A stretch of DNA of 64,000 bases, taken from NCBI RefSeq assembly GCF_000311745.1, contig NZ_HE978532.1, positions 616,563-680,562 on the forward strand, written 5' to 3'. Positions 56,228 to 64,000 of the stretch are shown here, piece after piece. Numbering within the stretch: the stretch's first letter is position 1; each line of letters opens with the position of its first letter. This stretch comes from Anaerococcus obesiensis ph10 (GTDB lineage: Bacteria > Bacillota > Clostridia > Tissierellales > Peptoniphilaceae). The notes beneath the pieces are model-generated. The model did no database searches. It was not told the DNA's origin and was given only the letters and a program-made list of their open reading frames with translations. The position numbers were made by a program, and so were the translations under genes.

Positions 56228-56277
56228 AAAGGACTTTTGCAAAACTATGAATAATCATAATTTTGCAAGAGTCCTTT
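56228..56277 (-). terminator. Long hairpin terminator of the TM2 gene
   Basis: About 21-bp near-perfect stem (AAAGGACTCTTGCAAAATTA... with its partner ending GTCCTTT) and a T tail on the minus strand. The core TGCAAAA...ATGAATAATCAT resembles the terminal repeat of the element at 57439, so it may derive from a mobile element. Confidence 0.8.
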
Positions 56278-56764
56278 AAACATATATATTTCCATATTCA
56301 TCAGAAGTTTTAGTAAGAGCTATTATAAATTCCACAAAGGCTATTATTGATGGGATAAAAGTCCATGAAAAAATCAAATAAGCTATACCTGTGCCGATTT
56401 TTCCAGAATAAAATTTGTGAGCTCCAATTCCTCCCAAAAAAAACGCCAAAAGCACATAAGCAACTTTATTTACAGCCCTTTTATTGTAAGAGTTTATATA
56501 ATAATTATTAGTCACATTATTTTTTTCTTCAATCCTGTTTACCTTAAAATCATCTTCATCAAAATCTTCATTTAAGCTATGATTTTCAACAAAATTTTTT
56601 TCTTTGATTTTACTTACCAAATATCCATCATCTGCCTTAAAAACTTTGACCTTGTCCCCAATTTGAGGAATAAAATTCACATCAGAAAGTTTAACCCTTA
56701 CAACAGATCCATCATCAAGACCTACAACTATATCATCAATTTCAATTTTTATAATTTCTCCCAT
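56276..56764 (-). CDS. TM2-domain membrane protein
   Basis: 162 residues: an N-terminal beta-rich domain (about 1-55, with IGDKVKVFKADDGYLVSKI, SH3/KOW-like), an acidic and Asn-rich linker, then a TM2 domain (about 100-155) with FFLGGIGAHKFYSGK and a second helix. TM2 proteins are of unclear function. It runs against the local gene direction, with its own terminator. Confidence 0.82.
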   Translation of the reverse strand: MGEIIKIEIDDIVVGLDDGSVVRVKLSDVNFIPQIGDKVKVFKADDGYLVSKIKEKNFVENHSLNEDFDEDDFKVNRIEEKNNVTNNYYINSYNKRAVNKVAYVLLAFFLGGIGAHKFYSGKIGTGIAYLIFSWTFIPSIIAFVEFIIALTKTSDEYGNIYV

Positions 56765-56901
56765 AAATTTCTCCTTATTTTTTATAATTATATCATAATT
56801 TGTATAAAAAAAATAAAAAAATCATAAAATTTCCCCAAAGTTGCCCTATAGTTGCTAGCTTTTTTGAAAAACATTACTTAAAATAATATTAAGGAGGACT
56901 T

Positions 56902-57399
56902 ATGATTGGACAAAAAATTAAAAACAAAAGAAAAGAATTGAACCTTACCCAAGAATATTTGGCAAAGGAACTAAATATATCAAGACAAGCCGTATCCAAA
57001 TGGGAAAAAGAAATAAGCGAGCCATCAATGGAAAATTTGGTAAAATTGTCAGAAATTTTTGGAGTAGATATAGGATATTTTAAAAATGAAGAAGATGAAT
57101 CGAAAATAGGAAAAATTTTTTGGTCATTTCTCTACGCCATAATTGGCTTTGCCTTTTACCTAATTTATTATTTTGGAATAGTAGAAGGAGCCTTAAACAA
57201 AAACCCAAAAGAAATGCCATTTTTAATACTAACAATTTTTCTAGCCATATCAGTAATAGCCTTCCCCCAAGCTATAAAAGGTATGGGAGAAAAATTAGAA
57301 AAAATAGATTATTTCACATTTTCGAAATTGGTTTTGCCCATAATTTTTATAATTTCTCCCTTTATTGTTTTTTATTATATTTTTAAAAATGAAAGCTGA
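56902..57399 (+). CDS. XRE-family regulator with membrane domain
   Basis: 165 residues. N-terminal helix-turn-helix (about 5-60): LTQEYLAKELNISRQAVSKWEKEISEPS, common Cro/C1 style. Then a short linker and three TM helices (about 72-92, 103-122, 140-160). Membrane-tethered XRE proteins may respond to envelope stress or act with neighbours. Divergent from the TM2 gene. AAGGAGGAC precedes the ATG. Confidence 0.85.
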   Translation: MIGQKIKNKRKELNLTQEYLAKELNISRQAVSKWEKEISEPSMENLVKLSEIFGVDIGYFKNEEDESKIGKIFWSFLYAIIGFAFYLIYYFGIVEGALNKNPKEMPFLILTIFLAISVIAFPQAIKGMGEKLEKIDYFTFSKLVLPIIFIISPFIVFYYIFKNES

Positions 57400-57438
57400 T
57401 AATTTTATGATGTTTATGTAATTTTAAGAAAAAATAAT

Positions 57439-57583
57439 GGGGCTGTTGAAAAATATGAATAATCATTATTCAATATTTAGAGGGGTCTCCTAGAAGATTT
57501 TTAATAGCACTCTTATATTGAGGCAAAATCTTCATAGAATTTCCTCTAACAATTGGGATGATTTATTTATTTTGCAACATTCC
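57439..57583. mobile_element. MITE-like element with IS-type terminal inverted repeats
   Basis: About 145 bp bounded by GGGGCTGTTGAAAAATATGA... and the imperfect inverse ...TTTTGCAACATTCC (about 20 of 27 positions pair with small gaps). TGTTGCAAAAT-type ends are common in insertion sequences (IS1182/IS6-like). The interior has a second nested palindrome (AGAGGGG...GAAGATTTT / AAAATCTTC...CCTCT). No transposase. It lies between convergent genes and may also end transcription of both. Confidence 0.45.
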
Positions 57584-57591
57584 AATATTTT

Positions 57592-59118
57592 TTATTTTCT
57601 TATTAAATAGTTAAAGGCTGATAGGGCTGCTGTAGCTCCTGAGCCTGCTGCTATTATTATTTGTTTATAAACGGAATTTATTGCATCACCTGCTGCAAAT
57701 ATTCCTTCTATATTTGTTGAACCGTCTTTTTCTACTTCGATTTCGCCCCTATCTGTGAGTTTTATCTTTCCTTCTAGCCATTCTGTGTTTGGAATTTGAC
57801 CGATTTGGATAAAAACTCCGGCAAGATCTATCGTTTTTTCTTCTTTTGTATTTCTATCTATATATTCAAGACCTGTTAGTTTTTTATCTCCTAGGAGTTT
57901 TGTTGTTTGGGCAGATGTTATAACTTTTACGTTTTGAAAGGATTCTAATTTTGTTTGTAATATTTTATCTGCCTTTAATTCTGGTAAAAATTCGAGAACT
58001 GTAACGGTTTTTGCTATTGATGCAAGGTCTATTGCTGCTTCTATTCCTGAATTTCCTCCTCCTACAACTGCCACGTCTTTTCCTTTAAATAGGGGACCGT
58101 CGCAGTGGGTACAAAAAGCTACGCCCTTGTTTTTGAATTTTTCTTCTCCATCTATTCCAAGAAGTCTCCATCTTGTTCCTGTTGCAAAAATTAGACTCTT
58201 ACTATTTATTTTTGCTCCATCTTCTAGGATTATATTAAATTCATCATCTTTTTTTTCGAAATCGACAGCTTTTACTCCCTCTATTATGTCTACGCCAAGA
58301 TTTTCTACTTGGTTTTTGACTGATAGCATATATTTAGGTCCTTCTGTTTTTAGGATTCCTGTTATATTTTCTATATCGAGAGTTTCGTTTACTTGTCCAC
58401 CAAATTCGTCTGCAACTATTGCAACTTTTAGGCCTTTTCTTGCTCCATAAATTGCAGCTGTAGCACTACTTGGTCCTGCTCCGACTATCAAGATATCGTA
58501 ATCTTTGAAATTGGATAAATCTTTTTGGACTTTTTCTGCAACAAGGTCTAAAAGACTTGCCATAGTTTTTTTGCCCCCGTCAAGAAATTCTCCATTTTCA
58601 AAAATTGCTGGTACTGCCATAACATCTCTTTGTTCACATATATCTTGGTTTATTGAACCTTCAATCATTGTGTGTGAGATATTTTTGTTTAAAACTGCCA
58701 TAATATTGAAAGCTTGTACAACCTCTGGGCAGTTGTGGCAGGAAAGTGAAACTATTGTTTCAAAATTTCTTTTTTCCTTTATAGATTTTATTCTTTCTTT
58801 TTCTTCGTTGGATATTTTTGGTTCGATTCCACCAACTTGTAAAAGTGCAAGAACAAATGATTCAAACTCATGTCCTAAAGGAATTCCTGCAAAAACAATT
58901 TTTCCGTGTTCAAATTCTCCATTTAGGCTAAAAGCAGGGGTGAAATTCAAATTTTCTTCTTTTATTTTTATCTTATCAGATAAAGACTCCACTTCTTCTA
59001 TAAAAGATTTTAATTTTTTTGAATTTTCATCTTCATTTATCGAAAGTCCAATTGTTACATTGGACTTTAGCATTCTAAGATAAGCCTTCAGCTGATCTTT
59101 TAATTTACTGTCTAACAT
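57592..59118 (-). CDS. ahpF: Alkyl hydroperoxide reductase subunit F
   Basis: 508 residues. N-terminal domain with two thioredoxin-like folds and redox pair CHNC ([11 protein letters not shown]), FAD motif [11 protein letters not shown], second redox pair CTHC ([11 protein letters not shown]), NAD(P)H motif [12 protein letters not shown], and [13 protein letters not shown]. It moves electrons from NADH to AhpC for peroxide removal. Its start directly abuts the ahpC stop (shared base), so the pair is one operon. Confidence 0.94.
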   Translation of the reverse strand: MLDSKLKDQLKAYLRMLKSNVTIGLSINEDENSKKLKSFIEEVESLSDKIKIKEENLNFTPAFSLNGEFEHGKIVFAGIPLGHEFESFVLALLQVGGIEPKISNEEKERIKSIKEKRNFETIVSLSCHNCPEVVQAFNIMAVLNKNISHTMIEGSINQDICEQRDVMAVPAIFENGEFLDGGKKTMASLLDLVAEKVQKDLSNFKDYDILIVGAGPSSATAAIYGARKGLKVAIVADEFGGQVNETLDIENITGILKTEGPKYMLSVKNQVENLGVDIIEGVKAVDFEKKDDEFNIILEDGAKINSKSLIFATGTRWRLLGIDGEEKFKNKGVAFCTHCDGPLFKGKDVAVVGGGNSGIEAAIDLASIAKTVTVLEFLPELKADKILQTKLESFQNVKVITSAQTTKLLGDKKLTGLEYIDRNTKEEKTIDLAGVFIQIGQIPNTEWLEGKIKLTDRGEIEVEKDGSTNIEGIFAAGDAINSVYKQIIIAAGSGATAALSAFNYLIRK

Positions 59119-59687
59119 TAGATTTTTCCAACAAGGTCAAGTCCTGGAGTTAGTGTATCATCATCTTCAGAATTCCATTTAGCAGGACATACTTGGTCTG
59201 GATGTTTTCTTACATATTGACCAGCTTTAACTTTGTAGATATTATTTTCTGCTTTTCTTCCTATTCCACCCGCATTTATTTCTAGGGCTTGAATAACATT
59301 ATCAGGGTCTATAACAAAAGTTGCTCTGTCAGCTTTTCCATCTTCTGTTAAAATATCTAAAGCTTTTGTAAGTTCTTTGTTTGAATCGCCAATCATTTTG
59401 TATTGGATTTTTCCTATAGCTTCACTTTCGTCGTGCCAAGCCTTGTGAACAAAATGTGTATCAACACTTACAGAATAAACTTCTGCTCCCATTTCTTTTA
59501 ATTGCCCATATTTTTCTTGTAAATCTTCAAGCTCTGTAGGACATACAAAAGTAAAGTCTGCTGGATAAAACATTAAAACTTTCCATTTACCTTCAAGGTC
59601 CTTATCGCTAATTTTGATAAATTCATTTGTTTTTGGATCATAAGCATCCAAATTAAATTCAGGTAATTTTTTTCCTATTAATGACAT
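59118..59687 (-). CDS. ahpC: Peroxiredoxin AhpC
   Basis: 189 residues, typical 2-Cys peroxiredoxin: peroxidatic Cys in [12 protein letters not shown], resolving Cys in [10 protein letters not shown]. Reduces H2O2 and organic peroxides, regenerated by AhpF. Start at 59687 ([11 protein letters not shown]), with GGAGG 7 bp before it; an ATG at 59699 would contain the ribosome site. No convincing PerR box was found upstream. Confidence 0.95.
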   Translation of the reverse strand: MSLIGKKLPEFNLDAYDPKTNEFIKISDKDLEGKWKVLMFYPADFTFVCPTELEDLQEKYGQLKEMGAEVYSVSVDTHFVHKAWHDESEAIGKIQYKMIGDSNKELTKALDILTEDGKADRATFVIDPDNVIQALEINAGGIGRKAENNIYKVKAGQYVRKHPDQVCPAKWNSEDDDTLTPGLDLVGKI

Positions 59688-59796
59688 AATATCCTCCATT
59701 TTTAAATAAATTACTTTATTTTAAATAAGAAACAAAGTATATGATAATTATACTCATTATAAATCTAAAATCAATATCATAAATTTCAAATAAAAA

Positions 59797-59929
59797 TGCC
59801 CTTCCAAAATTTATGGAAAGGCAATTTTAAAAAGCCACTTATAAGTATTTAAGTGGCTCTTTGATGGGCGAAATCTTTTTTCAAAGATTTCCATGAGTTA
59901 AACAGTAAAAGTTTATTTTATAAACTTTC
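59797..59929 (-). ncRNA. Candidate small RNA with serial hairpins in a divergent intergenic region
   Basis: Between divergent ahpC and the glycerate kinase gene, three successive stem-loops are found: GAAATCTTT/AAAGATTTC (59870-59891), AGCCACTTA/TAAGTGGCT (59833-59858) and TGCC-TTCCA/TGGAA-GGCA (59797-59823). On the minus strand the last two are each followed by a T run, like terminators. A minus-strand promoter candidate TTTACC-17-TATAAT (59964-59936) stands before them. No gene upstream needs a terminator here. It could instead be a leader of ahpC. Confidence 0.35.
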
Positions 59930-60017
59930 TATTTAATTATATCATTGAATTTACAATTGGTAAAGATAATTAATAATTTGTCCACATAGTTTGGGTATAA
60001 TTTAATTGAGGTGAATT

Positions 60018-61169
60018 ATGAATATATTATTAGCTTTGGATTCTATTAAAGATTTTGAAAATTCTATTGAGATTGGAAATTATTTCAAGGAAGAATTGGA
60101 AAGTGAAAATGTGAATAATGAGGTTAATATTCTTCCGTTTTTAGATGGGGGAATGGGGACTGTTGAAATTATGAAGGAAGTTATTGGCGGGGATTTTTCT
60201 TATGTTAATGTTCATAATCCTTTGAGCGAGGCGGTAACTTCTAGATATATTATAAAGGAAAATTTGTGCGTGATGGAGATGGCTCAGGCTTGTGGGCTTA
60301 GACTTTTGTATAAGGATAAGCTTGATGTTATGGAATCTTCTTCAATTGGTCTTGGGGAGATGATTGTTGATGGTTTAAATAATGGCTGTGAGAAATTTTT
60401 CATTGGCATTGGGGATACTGCAACTAATGATATGGGAATGGGTATGCTCTATGCTTTGGGGGTTAGGTTTTTTGATAAAAATCTTAATTCTTTAAATCCT
60501 GTTGCTAAAAATATGGTTAAGGTTGATTCTATTGATATGTCTGGTCTTGATAAGAGGATAATGGATGTTGATTTGGAGATTGCTACAAGCCAACCTCTTA
60601 CTCTTTTTCAAAGAAATTCTTTTTTGGAAAAAAGACCTATTAGAAAGGGAGCAAGTCCTGATGAAATTTTAGAACTTGAAAAAGCCTGCAAGCATTTTTC
60701 TAAAAAAGTTAGTGAGGCTTTGGGTGTAAGCGAAATAGATTTTCCTTACCTTGGTGCTGGTGGCGGAGTTTCTTGGGCTCTTTATATATTTTTTAGGGCA
60801 AAAATTTCTAATTCTATGGAACTTGTTTTGTCTTTGCTTGATTTTCAAAAACTGGTTAGGGACAAAGACCTTTTAATTATTACGGAAAATGTTGATGAAT
60901 TTAATGGAGAAAATTCTATTAATCTTTCTAAATTTGCTAAAAGATATAATGAAAATATAAAAATTATTTTCTTGCAAGATGAAGATTATCCAAATATGAG
61001 GGATAATCCTTATATAGATGATATTTATGAATTTAAAATAAAATCTAATCTTGAAAGGGGAGATTATGAGAAAGAAATTAGGTCTGTTGCTAGGGCTTTT
61101 ATTTCTGATAATCTTTCACAGATGGAAAATAAATTTGAGAAAGAGGAGTTATGGCTAAGGGAAAAATGA
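60018..61169 (+). CDS. Glycerate kinase
   Basis: 383 residues of the GckA/GlxK family: LLALDSIKDF at the N-terminus, LPFLDGGMGTVE, EMAQACGL, and GIGDTATNDMGMGMLYALG, where the usual GGSATNDGGAG is altered. It phosphorylates glycerate to a phosphoglycerate entering glycolysis. The changed loop leaves the substrate less certain. It overlaps the rhomboid gene by 19 bp. Codons favour T/G at third positions. Confidence 0.82.
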   Translation: MNILLALDSIKDFENSIEIGNYFKEELESENVNNEVNILPFLDGGMGTVEIMKEVIGGDFSYVNVHNPLSEAVTSRYIIKENLCVMEMAQACGLRLLYKDKLDVMESSSIGLGEMIVDGLNNGCEKFFIGIGDTATNDMGMGMLYALGVRFFDKNLNSLNPVAKNMVKVDSIDMSGLDKRIMDVDLEIATSQPLTLFQRNSFLEKRPIRKGASPDEILELEKACKHFSKKVSEALGVSEIDFPYLGAGGGVSWALYIFFRAKISNSMELVLSLLDFQKLVRDKDLLIITENVDEFNGENSINLSKFAKRYNENIKIIFLQDEDYPNMRDNPYIDDIYEFKIKSNLERGDYEKEIRSVARAFISDNLSQMENKFEKEELWLREK

Positions 61170-61816
61170 CAAGAATTTTAATGGGAATAAACATCCTAGT
61201 TTTTATATTGATGACTGTTACAGGTGGCAGTGAAAATATTGAAAATCTTTTGAGATTTAATGCTATGAGCAAAATCTATGTTTATTATGGCGAATGGTGG
61301 AGGCTTTTTTGCCCGATTTTCATACATATTGGGATAATACATCTTTTGATGAATATGTATTTTTTAAATAATGTTGGAGATGAATTTGAAAGTCTTTATG
61401 GTTCTACAAAATTTCTAATAATTTATTTACTTTGTGGAATAATGGGCAATTTATTTACCTACGCTTTTGGAGAAGTAACAAGCGTATCAGCTGGAGCATC
61501 AACTTCTTTGTACGGCTTATTTGGACTTGCCTTGGGGATTATGTTCAATTACAAGGACAATGAATTTTTAAGACAATTTGGCTCAAGCTTTATAGGAATT
61601 GTTGCTATAAATATAATATATTCATTTATGGTTCCAGGAATTGGAATTACAGGACACATTGGTGGGCTTTTGGGCGGATTTATTCTTGCAGGATTTTTCC
61701 CGATAATGAATATGACCTTGCCAACAAGCACAAGAATTATTTCCCTTCTAGCCTTTGTGCTAATTGCAATAGGCTTTGTATTTATAGGAAATAAATCAAT
61801 GTTACAAGCCATATAA
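61151..61816 (+). CDS. Rhomboid-family intramembrane serine protease
   Basis: 221 residues, six TM helices. HIGIIHLLMNMYFL is the conserved H/N helix, GASTSLYGLFG carries the catalytic Ser (G-A-S), and GHIGGLLGG the catalytic His, so the dyad is complete. It cleaves TM segments of unknown partners. Co-transcribed with the kinase gene before it and probably pepF after it. Confidence 0.9.
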   Translation: MAKGKMTRILMGINILVFILMTVTGGSENIENLLRFNAMSKIYVYYGEWWRLFCPIFIHIGIIHLLMNMYFLNNVGDEFESLYGSTKFLIIYLLCGIMGNLFTYAFGEVTSVSAGASTSLYGLFGLALGIMFNYKDNEFLRQFGSSFIGIVAINIIYSFMVPGIGITGHIGGLLGGFILAGFFPIMNMTLPTSTRIISLLAFVLIAIGFVFIGNKSMLQAI

Positions 61817-61844
61817 AAAATTAAACAAAATAAAAGGAGAAAAA

Positions 61845-63629
61845 ATGGATAGAAAAGATATAGACAAGTCCCTAAAATGGGACACAGAAAAAATTTACAA
61901 AACAGACGAAGATTTCTACAAAGAAGTAGAAGAAGTAAAAAACTTAATTGAAAAAACTAAGGCATACAAAGGAAAGATTTTACAATCAGCCGATAGTCTT
62001 TACGATTTTTTAAAGACAGATGAAAAATTAGAAAGAAAATTTTCAAAACTTGGGGTATATGCCTCATTAAAATCTGACGAAGATACAAGAGTTGCAAAAT
62101 ATCAAGAAATGTCAAAAATAGCAGATAATTTATTTGCAAATCTTGCCCAAGAACTTTCATTTATAACACCAGAAATTTTGTCAGAAGATTATAATAAAGT
62201 ACAAACATATATAGAAGAAAAAGAAGAGCTAAAAATTTACGCTCATTATTTTGAAGATTTATTTAGAAATAAAGACCACACCTTGGGCGAAAATGAAGAA
62301 AAAATTATAGCATCATTTGCAAAATTATCCCAAAATCCACAAAACACTTATATGATTTTTTCAAACGCTGACCTTAAATTTCCGAAAGTAAAAAAAGGCG
62401 ATGAAGAAATTCAAATCACAGATGCAAATTTCACAAACCTAGAGCTAGATTCAAATCGTGAATTTAGAAAAGAAGTTTACGAAAAATATTATACAGTTTA
62501 CAAGCAATTTGAAAATACAGCAGCCTCCCTTCTTGATGGCGAAATAACAGCAAATAACACCATAGCAAAATTAAAAAAATTCGATTCAGCAAGAAAAATG
62601 AGTCTGTTTGCAAACAACATTGATGAAAAAGTTTACGATAACTTAGTAGAAGTAATCCATGACAACATAGAAATCCACAGAGATTACACAAGTTTGAGAA
62701 AAGAAGTTTTGGGATTGGACGATTTAGGATTTCACGATATTTATTTGCCATTAGTAGAAGATTATAAGAAAACCTACACTTTTGATGAAGCGAAAGAATT
62801 AATCCTAAAAGCCCTAGCTCCACTTGGAGAAGACTACATTAAAAAAGCAAGAGAAGGCTTTGACGATAGGTGGTTTGATGTAATGGAAAACGAAGGAAAA
62901 AGATCAGGAGGATACTCATCAGGCTCCTACGATACAGAACCATACATTTTATTAAACTACAACGACTCCCTAGATTCACTTTTTACAACAGCTCACGAGT
63001 TGGGTCATTCTATGCATTCATACTACACAAGAAAAACCCAACCATATATATACGGAAACTACTCAATATTTTTGGCAGAAATAGCATCAACAACTAACGA
63101 ACTTCTATTATTAAACTACATGATAGACCATGCCAAAGACGAAAAAGAAAAAGCCTATCTATTAAACCACTACGTAAATTCATTCAAATCAACAGTCTTT
63201 AGACAAACGATGTTTGCAGAATTTGAGCTAGAGGCAAACAAATTAGTAGAAAATTCAATGCCTGTAACAGCAGAAAAATTAAACCAAATCTATCACGACC
63301 TAAACGTAGACTATTTTGGCAAAGATATAGAAGTAGATAAATATATATCAACAGAATGGGCAAGAATCCCACACTTTTATATGTCCTACTACGTCTTCCA
63401 ATACGCAACAGGCTTCTCATCAGCAGTAAGCCTATCAGAAAAAATCCTCCATGGAGATAAAAAAGATTTAGAAAAATATCTTAACTTCCTAAAAGCAGGA
63501 AAAAGTAAATATCCAATAGAAGTATTAAAAGATGCAGGAGTAGATATGACCAAAAAAGATTCACTCCAAAAAGCAATGGATGCTTGCAAAGAAAAATTAG
63601 AAGAATTAAAAAAATCATTAGAAAAATAA
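61845..63629 (+). CDS. pepF: Oligoendopeptidase F
   Basis: 594 residues, M3 zinc metallopeptidase with HELGHSMHSYYT (HExxH) and downstream Glu in LAEIASTTNE. No signal peptide, so cytosolic, degrading peptides of about 7-17 residues, a natural partner of the Opp uptake system nearby. AAAAGGAG precedes the ATG. Codon third positions favour A, unlike the two genes before it. Confidence 0.95.
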   Translation: MDRKDIDKSLKWDTEKIYKTDEDFYKEVEEVKNLIEKTKAYKGKILQSADSLYDFLKTDEKLERKFSKLGVYASLKSDEDTRVAKYQEMSKIADNLFANLAQELSFITPEILSEDYNKVQTYIEEKEELKIYAHYFEDLFRNKDHTLGENEEKIIASFAKLSQNPQNTYMIFSNADLKFPKVKKGDEEIQITDANFTNLELDSNREFRKEVYEKYYTVYKQFENTAASLLDGEITANNTIAKLKKFDSARKMSLFANNIDEKVYDNLVEVIHDNIEIHRDYTSLRKEVLGLDDLGFHDIYLPLVEDYKKTYTFDEAKELILKALAPLGEDYIKKAREGFDDRWFDVMENEGKRSGGYSSGSYDTEPYILLNYNDSLDSLFTTAHELGHSMHSYYTRKTQPYIYGNYSIFLAEIASTTNELLLLNYMIDHAKDEKEKAYLLNHYVNSFKSTVFRQTMFAEFELEANKLVENSMPVTAEKLNQIYHDLNVDYFGKDIEVDKYISTEWARIPHFYMSYYVFQYATGFSSAVSLSEKILHGDKKDLEKYLNFLKAGKSKYPIEVLKDAGVDMTKKDSLQKAMDACKEKLEELKKSLEK

Positions 63630-63632
63630 AAT

Positions 63633-63680
63633 AAAAAGAGCCTTATAAAAGAGTAAAAATACTTTGAAATAAGGCTCTTT
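63633..63680 (+). terminator. Terminator of pepF
   Basis: Perfect 13-bp stem AAAAGAGCCTTAT/ATAAGGCTCTTTT with a 22-nt loop, just after the stop. Confidence 0.85.
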
Positions 63681-63709
63681 TAAAATGCAAAAAAATAAAA
63701 ATAAAAAAA

Positions 63710-63912
63710 TTTGACAAAGATAAAAAATCCTAGTATTATGTAAAGGCACTGTTAAAGAGCAAAGTCAAAAAGAAAATAAAAATTGACAAAGTAATTTAAA
63801 TAGTGTATTATAAATTTAATATCACTTCAAACAAACAATCTAAAAAGTAAGATTTTAATAAAAAAATTAAAAAAATGCTTGACAAGATAAAATGAACGTG
63901 GTATTATATAAT
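63710..63912 (+). promoter_or_regulatory. Three tandem strong promoters, probably of an rRNA operon
   Basis: P1 TTGACA 63710-63715 with TATTAT 63734-63739 (18 bp). P2 TTGACA 63783-63788 with TATTAT 63806-63811 (17 bp). P3 TTGACA 63879-63884 with TATTAT 63902-63907 (17 bp). Serial consensus promoters with little else between are typical of rrn operons. Confidence 0.85.
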
Positions 63913-64000
63913 AGTCGTTACAAAGTAACGGCATTGAACCTCAAAAAATATATAGAAAACTACAATAAAAGTAAAGTGAATTACTTTGAGTAAACCAAAA
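63913..64000 (+). other. Leader of a probable rRNA operon, cut by the window edge
   Basis: After P3 comes CGTTACAAAGTAACG (small hairpin) and GCATTGAACCTCAAAAAAT, resembling the GAACCTTGAAAA-type leader common ahead of 16S rRNA in Firmicutes. No rRNA sequence is reached before the edge. Confidence 0.6.

Noticed and set aside
59690..59770. PerR box before ahpC
   Set aside because: TGATAATTATACTCATTATA resembles a PerR site only loosely and lacks the central symmetry.
63746..63760. TGTTAAAGAGCA, exact reverse complement of an E. coli boxA
   Set aside because: Wrong orientation for the promoters around it; probably coincidence.
1..64000. CRISPR array, tRNA, rRNA or prophage genes inside the window
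   Set aside because: No short regularly spaced repeats, cloverleaf sequences, rRNA or phage structural genes were recognised by eye.

Overview
The window is low-GC, AT-rich chromosomal DNA around the replication origin of a Firmicutes-type anaerobe. Gene content and style (A/T-rich codons, AGGAGG ribosome sites, FMN-binding surface protein, MurNAc salvage, Opp system with unusual insertions) fit an anaerobic Gram-positive coccus of the Peptoniphilaceae (Anaerococcus/Finegoldia/Peptoniphilus group). This placement is inferred from memory of such genomes, not from a search.

The origin lies at about 35.96-36.75 kb. To its left, on the minus strand, is the classical block rpmH-rnpA-yidD-yidC-jag-mnmE-mnmG-rsmG-cinA-parA-parB. 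To its right, on the plus strand, is dnaA-dnaN-yaaA-recF-gyrB-gyrA. DnaA boxes flank dnaA on both sides, and four perfect parS sites lie at 21.0, 28.5, 29.5 and 33.6 kb. Most genes point away from the origin. The exceptions are the Abi gene at 6.1 kb, the TM2 gene at 56.3 kb and ahpC-ahpF at 57.6-59.7 kb.

Left arm, from the edge inwards: a giant surface protein (edge to 3,966) with five predicted flavinylation domains and near-identical 213-residue tandem repeats, behind a promoter overlapping a Fur-like box; a class I ribonucleotide reductase (nrdB, nrdA) split by an Abi_2/HEPN gene with its own small terminator-ended RNA; an ABC exporter next to the tail of a radical SAM/SPASM enzyme, probably a decayed peptide-modification cluster; RDD and SppA membrane genes; a MurNAc-6P salvage operon (mupG-murQ-murP) with regulator murR; marR-ftsH; thioredoxin and its reductase; a PII-like regulator with a DUF1538 membrane protein; pta; and the chromosome-segregation genes.

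Right arm: after gyrA comes a STAS/anti-sigma/sigma partner-switching set whose kinase has lost its glycine-rich ATP-lid motif. Then comes an oligopeptide transporter (oppA, oppBCDF plus a small membrane protein) in which OppC carries an RCC1-like beta-propeller in its external loop and OppF a long helical insert. This is the most unusual system in the window. It is followed by a glutaredoxin-like protein, small unknown genes, ahpCF, glycerate kinase, rhomboid protease and PepF. Three tandem strong promoters with an rRNA-type leader end the window, so an rRNA operon probably starts just beyond the right edge.

Three genes (dnaA, jag and the ABC exporter) are each interrupted by an apparent loss of one A in an A6-A7 run. 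In essential genes this points first to homopolymer sequencing error, with transcriptional slippage as the alternative. No tRNA, rRNA or CRISPR array was found inside the window.
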